A stretch of 18,985 nucleotides of DNA from JAYFRE01 sp034926235 (lineage in GTDB: Bacteria > Pseudomonadota > Alphaproteobacteria > Rhodospirillales > Magnetospirillaceae), in the NCBI GenBank assembly GCA_034926235.1, contig JAYFRE010000038.1, positions 1 to 18,985 on the forward strand, written 5' to 3'. Below are positions 15,034-18,985 of the stretch, in pieces. Position 1 is the stretch's first letter; each line of letters begins with the position of its first letter. Below the pieces are notes generated by a model, which was given only the letters and a program-made list of their open reading frames with translations, searched no databases and had not been told where the DNA came from. The position numbers and the translations under genes were made by a program.

Positions 15034-15298
15034 AGATTTCTGCGGATTTCTGCCGGCCCCCTGAAAAAATCCTGAGTTTTCGGACCAAACCGGGGCAAGC
15101 CCCCTGGTCAAGGGCGGCTGAAAAGCGCGCCTGATTTTTCCGGTGCCATGTCATGCTTATCGGCGAATCGACACTGAGCTGCAGCCCACAAAGGACTGAA
15201 GCTTATCGGCGGCGCATCAAATCCCCGCGCAAGCCGGCATCGCGGCGCGCGTCATGTCCGATTCCAAGGCGATGGCGCAGCGGGCCGATTTGGGTCTG
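15034..15298. repeat. Gene-free stretch with an 11-bp direct repeat
   Basis: 265 bp after the tRNA with no supportable gene. GCTTATCGGCG occurs twice (15155-15165 and 15201-15211), 46 bp apart. A hairpin with an internal loop lies at 15083-15109. ATTTCTGC is repeated in tandem just after the tRNA. A plus-strand frame over 15254-15475 is the antisense shadow of the EF-hand gene. Confidence 0.45.
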
Positions 15299-15517
15299 CT
15301 AGACCTTGATGTTCACGCCGACTGCGGGCGGAGATACCGCCGCTTCGGCCGCTTTCTGGACATTGGAGGTCGTCGCGCCCGACTGCTTTTCGCTATATTG
15401 CAGCATTTCTTCCGCGCTCACTTTGCCATCGGCATTCGCATCGCGGACGTCGTAAATCTTGTTGATCAGAGATGAAAGGTCGGTCGTTCCATTAGAAACA
15501 CCACCGATTGTGGACAT
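15299..15517 (-). CDS. Small EF-hand protein
   Basis: A 72-residue protein with one canonical EF-hand loop, DANADGKVSAEE (26-37): acidic or amide ligands at loop positions 1, 3 and 5, Gly at 6, Ser at 9 and Glu at 12, as needed for Ca2+ binding. There is no signal peptide or membrane segment, so it is probably cytoplasmic. The N-terminus is Ser/Gly/Thr-rich, the C-terminus Ala/Val/Pro-rich. A very good ribosome-binding site (AAGGAGGG, 8 nt before the ATG) supports it as a real gene. GTATAAC about 70 bp upstream may be a -10 box. It lies 177 bp downstream of the MFS transporter on the same strand. Single EF-hands often pair by dimerising; the function is unknown. Confidence 0.82.
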   Translation of the reverse strand: MSTIGGVSNGTTDLSSLINKIYDVRDANADGKVSAEEMLQYSEKQSGATTSNVQKAAEAAVSPPAVGVNIKV

Positions 15518-15668
15518 CGCTCAAACCCTCCTTGTCATCCGCCCGATAGGGCCGGATGAGACCGCCTCATTTCGTTATACGAGGCCGACCGAGAAAAATG
15601 GGCGCAGTTTTTTTATCCGGCACGGCATTCGCGGCATGTGCAGTCGAAAACGGCGCGATCCAATCCCG

Positions 15669-15696
15669 GAAAGGGGCTGAAATCCAGCCGCCTTTC
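15669..15696 (-). terminator. Hairpin at the MFS transporter stop codon
   Basis: An 11-bp stem with one bulge (GAAAGGGGCTG / CAGCC-g-CCTTTC) and a 5-nt loop, overlapping the TGA of the transporter gene. It has no T-run on the minus strand. It probably marks the transcript end or protects the 3' end; a run-on into the EF-hand gene is possible. Confidence 0.4.
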
Positions 15697-16990
15697 ACAG
15701 GGCCGGCTGGAGGAGGTGGCGCCGGGTTACGGACAGAATCGCTGCCGAACCGACTACGCAGGCGATGGCGACATAATGCGCCGGCACCAAGGGGCTTACA
15801 CCCGACAGAGCGGGCAGAATGAGCGGGGTCACACCGCCGACCACCGCATAGGTCAGGTTGTAGCAGAGCGATATGCCGGTAAAACGAACATGGGCCGGGA
15901 ACAATTGCACCATCACGATCGGAACGATTCCGACCACTCCGGCGAAGAATCCCGCTGCGGTATAAAGCGGCAGCAACAGATGGGGCGCAGAGCCGACGCC
16001 GGCGTAAAGCGCGTAAAGAGACAGGATCAGAAGCGGCGCGCCAACGATTACGACCGGCTTCGGTCCGAAACGGTCATAAGCCACGCCGGCGATGACCACT
16101 GAAACACAAAGGGCGATATTGGCGGCGGTATTGGCTCGAAGGGCTTCGACCAGAGGTATTTGGAACAGCTTGACCAGCAGGGTCGGCGTCATCAGGCAGA
16201 CCACGACGAGACAGGCGGTCAGCATCCAGGCCGAAACGATCGAGACGATCGCCTCGGTCCGGTAATGGTGGAACACGTCGCGCAGGGGCATCGTGCTCAA
16301 TTCCCGGCGCTTGCGGATTTCCTCGAACACCGGCGTTTCCTGCAGCCAGCGGCGCAGATAAAGGATGACCAATCCGAACAGGCCGCCCAGCAGGAAAGGC
16401 AGCCGCCAACCGTAATCTTGAACCTCGGCCGGCGAGAGATGGCTGTTGATCAGCACGGCCACCATCGATCCCAGCAGGATTCCGGCGGTCAGTCCCGTCT
16501 CCAGCAAGCTGCACGCCAGACCTACCCTGTTCGGCGGCACATGTTCGGAGACGAACGCCCACGCGCCCGGCACCTCGCCGCCGATCGCGATGCCCTGGAA
16601 GATGCGCATCAGCAGCAAAAGCAGGGGGGCGCCATAGCCCAGAGTCTGGTAGGTCGGCATCAGACCGATCAACAAGGTCGGCACGGCCATCAGGCCGACG
16701 CTTAAGCTGAACATGCGCTTGCGCCCGAAACGGTCGCCGAAATGCCCCATGACCAGCCCGCCCAGGGGACGGAACAAATAACCGGCGGCGAAGATGCCGA
16801 AGGTCTGAATCTGTCCCAGCCATTCGGGCATGTCCGGCGGAAAGAACAACCGGCCCAGCACCACCGTGAAAAACACGAAAATGACGAAGTCGTAGAATTC
16901 AAGTGCGCCCCCCAACGCAGCCAAGGTCAGGGTTTTGACGTCTTGCCCGTTCAGGGAACGGGGCGGCGCGGAACGATGGGCAACGGTCAC
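15695..16990 (-). CDS. MFS transporter, metabolite:H+ symporter (MHS) family
   Basis: Inner-membrane, 12-helix major-facilitator protein of the MHS group, whose members import organic acids or osmolytes such as alpha-ketoglutarate, citrate, shikimate, proline or betaine with protons. Signatures: AALGGALEFYDF (24-35), the loop 2-3 motif GHFGDRFGRKR (82-92), RIFQGIAIGGEVPGAW (129-144) and YGWRLPFLLGG with the following LQETPVF (193-222). The substrate cannot be read from the sequence. The GTG at 16990 gives 431 residues, usual for MHS; a GTG at 17077 (460 residues) and ATG at 17050 are alternatives, none with a strong ribosome-binding site. It is divergent from the diguanylate cyclase gene. Confidence 0.9.
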   Translation of the reverse strand: MTVAHRSAPPRSLNGQDVKTLTLAALGGALEFYDFVIFVFFTVVLGRLFFPPDMPEWLGQIQTFGIFAAGYLFRPLGGLVMGHFGDRFGRKRMFSLSVGLMAVPTLLIGLMPTYQTLGYGAPLLLLLMRIFQGIAIGGEVPGAWAFVSEHVPPNRVGLACSLLETGLTAGILLGSMVAVLINSHLSPAEVQDYGWRLPFLLGGLFGLVILYLRRWLQETPVFEEIRKRRELSTMPLRDVFHHYRTEAIVSIVSAWMLTACLVVVCLMTPTLLVKLFQIPLVEALRANTAANIALCVSVVIAGVAYDRFGPKPVVIVGAPLLILSLYALYAGVGSAPHLLLPLYTAAGFFAGVVGIVPIVMVQLFPAHVRFTGISLCYNLTYAVVGGVTPLILPALSGVSPLVPAHYVAIACVVGSAAILSVTRRHLLQPAL

Positions 16991-17238
16991 GTGACGCTCG
17001 ATCTTTTGGGGTGAAACCGCAGAAATCCGTATGAAGCAGGGCACTATCATGCGATGGCCGGGTGCGGTCAAGCGCACCGATCGTCCGTCTGGCCTCTTTC
17101 TCTTTATAGGCGGTCTTTGGTCGGTTTATACTGGCTTGGGCTGGGGTCAAAAAGGGTTTCTTCCAAATCCGTCTGTCTGAAAATGCCGGGTGCAGGTCGT
17201 TTTCATAGAGCCGGATCTGGACGGAAGGGGTGATCCCA

Positions 17239-18141
17239 ATGAAAATTGACCACAAAACCTTGTTCGATTCCGTGGCCAACAATCTTCAAGACGGAATGTA
17301 TATCGTCAATACAGAAAGAAAAATTTTATTTTGGAATAAAGCTGCTGAAAATATTACAGGATATAGCGCGGACGAGATCGTCAATAAGCATTGTCAGGAC
17401 AATCTTCTGAATCACATATCCAAGGACGGGATCCCGCTTTGCCGCGTGGCCTGCCCCTTACTTGATTCAATCATGACGTCGGAACAGCGCCAGGCTGAAG
17501 TGTATCTTCGGCACAAAAATGGCCATAGAATCCCGATCATTACGAACATATTTCCCATAGTAGAAAACGGCGTCGTTCAGGGCGCTGTTGAAATATTTAC
17601 GATTTCATCCCCGAAAGTATATGAAGACGGCCTTATTTCCAGCCTCACCGAAGCCGCCACGAAGGACATTCTGACGAAACTTCCGAACAGGCGATATGCG
17701 TCTGAATTCATCGAGTACAGACTGTCCGCGCTCAAACGGCTGAATTTGAATTTCTGCGTCATCTTCGGTGATATCGATGAATTCTCATATTTCAACGATA
17801 GCTATGGGCACGATCTTGGTGACGCGGTTCTGATCTCCGTCGCCAACAGCATCCGCTATTCGCTGCGATCGACGGATTTATGGGCCCGGTGGGGTGGCGA
17901 AGAATTCATCGGAATTTTCTCTGTCGGCGACGAATCCGGGGCGCAATCGATCGCCGAAAAGCTGCGCATCCTCATCAGCGAAACGCAGATAAAACGCGGC
18001 GATCAAAATCTGTCCGTGACGATTTCCCTTGGGGTGACCATGGCGAGAAAAACGGACTCTTTAAGCTGTGTCGTCGGCAGAGCCGACGAGCTTATGTATA
18101 GAAGCAAGAAATCCGGGCGGAACCGCGTTACCGTCGGCTAA
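17239..18141 (+). CDS. PAS-GGDEF diguanylate cyclase
   Basis: Cytoplasmic 300-residue enzyme predicted to make c-di-GMP from two GTP. A PAS domain (about 8-122) is joined by a short helix to a GGDEF domain (about 140-300). The active-site loop is intact, GGEEF (219-223); metal ligands D178/D180 lie in FGDIDEF; RSTD (210-213), five residues before GGEEF, matches the RxxD product-inhibition site. The usual FK after DxD is FS. The PAS domain carries C52, C68 and C72 in HCQDNLL...PLCRVACPL, which suggests metal or redox sensing. ATG 17239 has AAGGGG 8 nt upstream; the in-frame GTG at 17230 is less likely. The first half is clearly AT-richer than neighbouring genes, hinting at acquisition. Confidence 0.94.
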   Translation: MKIDHKTLFDSVANNLQDGMYIVNTERKILFWNKAAENITGYSADEIVNKHCQDNLLNHISKDGIPLCRVACPLLDSIMTSEQRQAEVYLRHKNGHRIPIITNIFPIVENGVVQGAVEIFTISSPKVYEDGLISSLTEAATKDILTKLPNRRYASEFIEYRLSALKRLNLNFCVIFGDIDEFSYFNDSYGHDLGDAVLISVANSIRYSLRSTDLWARWGGEEFIGIFSVGDESGAQSIAEKLRILISETQIKRGDQNLSVTISLGVTMARKTDSLSCVVGRADELMYRSKKSGRNRVTVG

Positions 18142-18227
18142 GCGTCGCGTCCAACCGCTGTAGCGCTGCCATCCTGGTCCTAGCTCGGGGCGTCTGCGCC
18201 CGTTTCCGGGATAAACAAGGACCGTTT

Positions 18228-18275
18228 ATGTCGGATGGCGCGCCTCAACTCAACATCAGGGTTGTTGGATGGTGA
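18228..18275 (+). pseudogene. Possible secB 5' remnant (15 codons)
   Basis: A short frame, MSDGAPQLNIRVVGW, with AAGGA exactly 6 nt before its ATG. The first eleven residues resemble the start of alphaproteobacterial SecB export chaperones, which then continue QY(V/I)KDLSFE; here TGG-TGA follows instead. Its last 20 bp overlap the 3' end of the mitofilin-like gene on the other strand. It could be the fossil of a broken secB, or chance. ATAAAC (18211-18216) / GTTTAT (18224-18229) forms a hairpin over its ribosome-binding site, and GGGCG-TCTG-CGCCC (18188-18201) may terminate the diguanylate cyclase transcript. Confidence 0.3.
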
Positions 18276-18985
18276 CGCTGGCCTCGATGGCGGTGGCGGT
18301 CAGTTCCGACAGGGTGCGGTCGGCGTTCAACCGGCGTTCTGCCGCGCCGAGCCAGTCGGCGGCGGCGGTTGCGGCTGGTCCCTGAAGCGCCCTCATCTCG
18401 GTGATGGCCTGGGCAAGATCATCCTGGTCCAGCGCCGCCTCAGCCCGCGCCAGAATGGCGGCGCTGTCCGCGCCATCGGTGGCGAGGTGACGGATGGTGA
18501 CGAAGGACTGGAGACGCCGCAGCACGCGCGACCACAGATCCTGCCCCTGGGGCGCTGTTTCAGCGCGCAACGCGGCATCGGCCATGGCGGGGAAGGTCCC
18601 GACCAGGGAAGCGCGCGTGGGCAGGCCGGCGGCGGCGCTTTCGGACAAAAGGTCGAACCGGACCGCGTTTTCCGGCGAGGCCAGTCGGCGCGCGATTTTA
18701 AGTTCGGTCGTATAAGCGCCGCCTCGATCGATGGCGTTCTTGAGTTGGCCGACGGCCAGCAGCAGCGCTTCGGAGGTCTGGCGTTGTCCGGCCACGGTGC
18801 GGACCGCCTGTTCGGCCTGTTCGGCGCGCTCGGCCAGTTTCAGGATGGTGCCTTCGGCGGGCAGCGCGCCGCGCAACCGGGCCATTTCAGCCCGCAATTC
18901 GGCCAGTTCGGCGGCCTGGGCCTGGATTCGGGACGCCAGGTCGCCCGAAATACTCGCGGCGGCTGCGGGTTTTTCCGCAGCCGGA
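18256..18985 (-). CDS. Mitofilin-like protein (COG4223), C-terminal part
   Basis: The visible 242 complete codons are the C-terminal portion; the frame stays open to the right edge, so the N-terminus lies outside the window. The segment starts Ala/Pro/Lys-rich, then a coiled-coil stretch (AELAELRAEMARL onward), then an alpha-helical domain ending GPAATAAADWLGAAERRL, typical of alphaproteobacterial Mic60/mitofilin homologues. Family members have an N-terminal membrane anchor and lie in the intracytoplasmic or inner membrane; in this class they usually sit next to hemD, hemC or hemY. Involvement in membrane curvature or tetrapyrrole-linked complexes is known for the family, not shown here. It is convergent with the diguanylate cyclase gene. 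Confidence 0.85.
   Translation of the reverse strand, partial: PAAEKPAAAASISGDLASRIQAQAAELAELRAEMARLRGALPAEGTILKLAERAEQAEQAVRTVAGQRQTSEALLLAVGQLKNAIDRGGAYTTELKIARRLASPENAVRFDLLSESAAAGLPTRASLVGTFPAMADAALRAETAPQGQDLWSRVLRRLQSFVTIRHLATDGADSAAILARAEAALDQDDLAQAITEMRALQGPAATAAADWLGAAERRLNADRTLSELTATAIEASVTIQQP

Noticed and set aside
15157..15210. GCCGATAA on the minus strand (twice), the -10 consensus of sigma-28 flagellar promoters
   Set aside because: No TAAA-type -35 box at the right distance upstream of either copy and no gene starts downstream on that strand.

Overview
The window reads as chromosomal DNA of a GC-rich alphaproteobacterium, most likely from the Rhodospirillales. This rests on protein signatures and gene order: argH / small lipoprotein / lysA / DUF4175 (TIGR02302) with a divergent TlpA-like gene, a cob(I)alamin adenosyltransferase-etfB-etfA-hbd run, and a mitofilin-like (COG4223) protein at the right edge. 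The genus cannot be named from the sequence alone. I saw no insertion sequence, CRISPR array, prophage gene, integrase or rRNA.

Layout. (1) 110-5612, minus strand: argH, a small lipoprotein, lysA and a large membrane protein with a C-terminal helical region, tightly packed (4-bp overlap at lipoprotein/lysA). A secreted thioredoxin-like gene (5644-6195) diverges from argH across only 31 bp. (2) 6285-9679, minus strand: PduO-type adenosyltransferase, etfB, etfA and 3-hydroxybutyryl-CoA dehydrogenase, a fatty-acid/C4 acyl-CoA oxidation and electron-transfer module. A strong hairpin sits between etfA and hbd. (3) 9837-10946, plus strand: lptG, without lptF beside it, preceded by a perfect 17-bp palindrome. 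(4) 11020-13455, minus strand: a methyl-accepting chemotaxis protein and a small GIY-YIG-like protein, separated by a 318-bp AT-rich, hairpin-rich gap. (5) 13654-15033: a histidine phosphatase, YbaK-type Cys-tRNA deacylase, and tRNA-Gly(CCC) with a clear promoter. (6) 15299-18141: a 72-residue EF-hand protein, an MHS-family MFS transporter, and a PAS-GGDEF diguanylate cyclase with three conserved-looking cysteines in its PAS domain and AT-richer DNA. (7) 18228-18985: a 15-codon open frame resembling the N-terminus of SecB, overlapping the 3' end of the mitofilin-like gene that leaves the window.

Most of the window is housekeeping metabolism (lysine and arginine synthesis, acyl-CoA oxidation, LPS export, tRNA proofreading). 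The accessory flavour is in 11-18 kb: signal transduction (chemotaxis, c-di-GMP, possible calcium binding) and less conserved small genes. I found no clear-cut new multi-gene system. The best leads are the structured gap upstream of the chemotaxis gene, the cysteine-bearing PAS domain, the GIY-YIG-like protein, the SecB-like fragment, and the association of ETF with a corrinoid adenosyltransferase.
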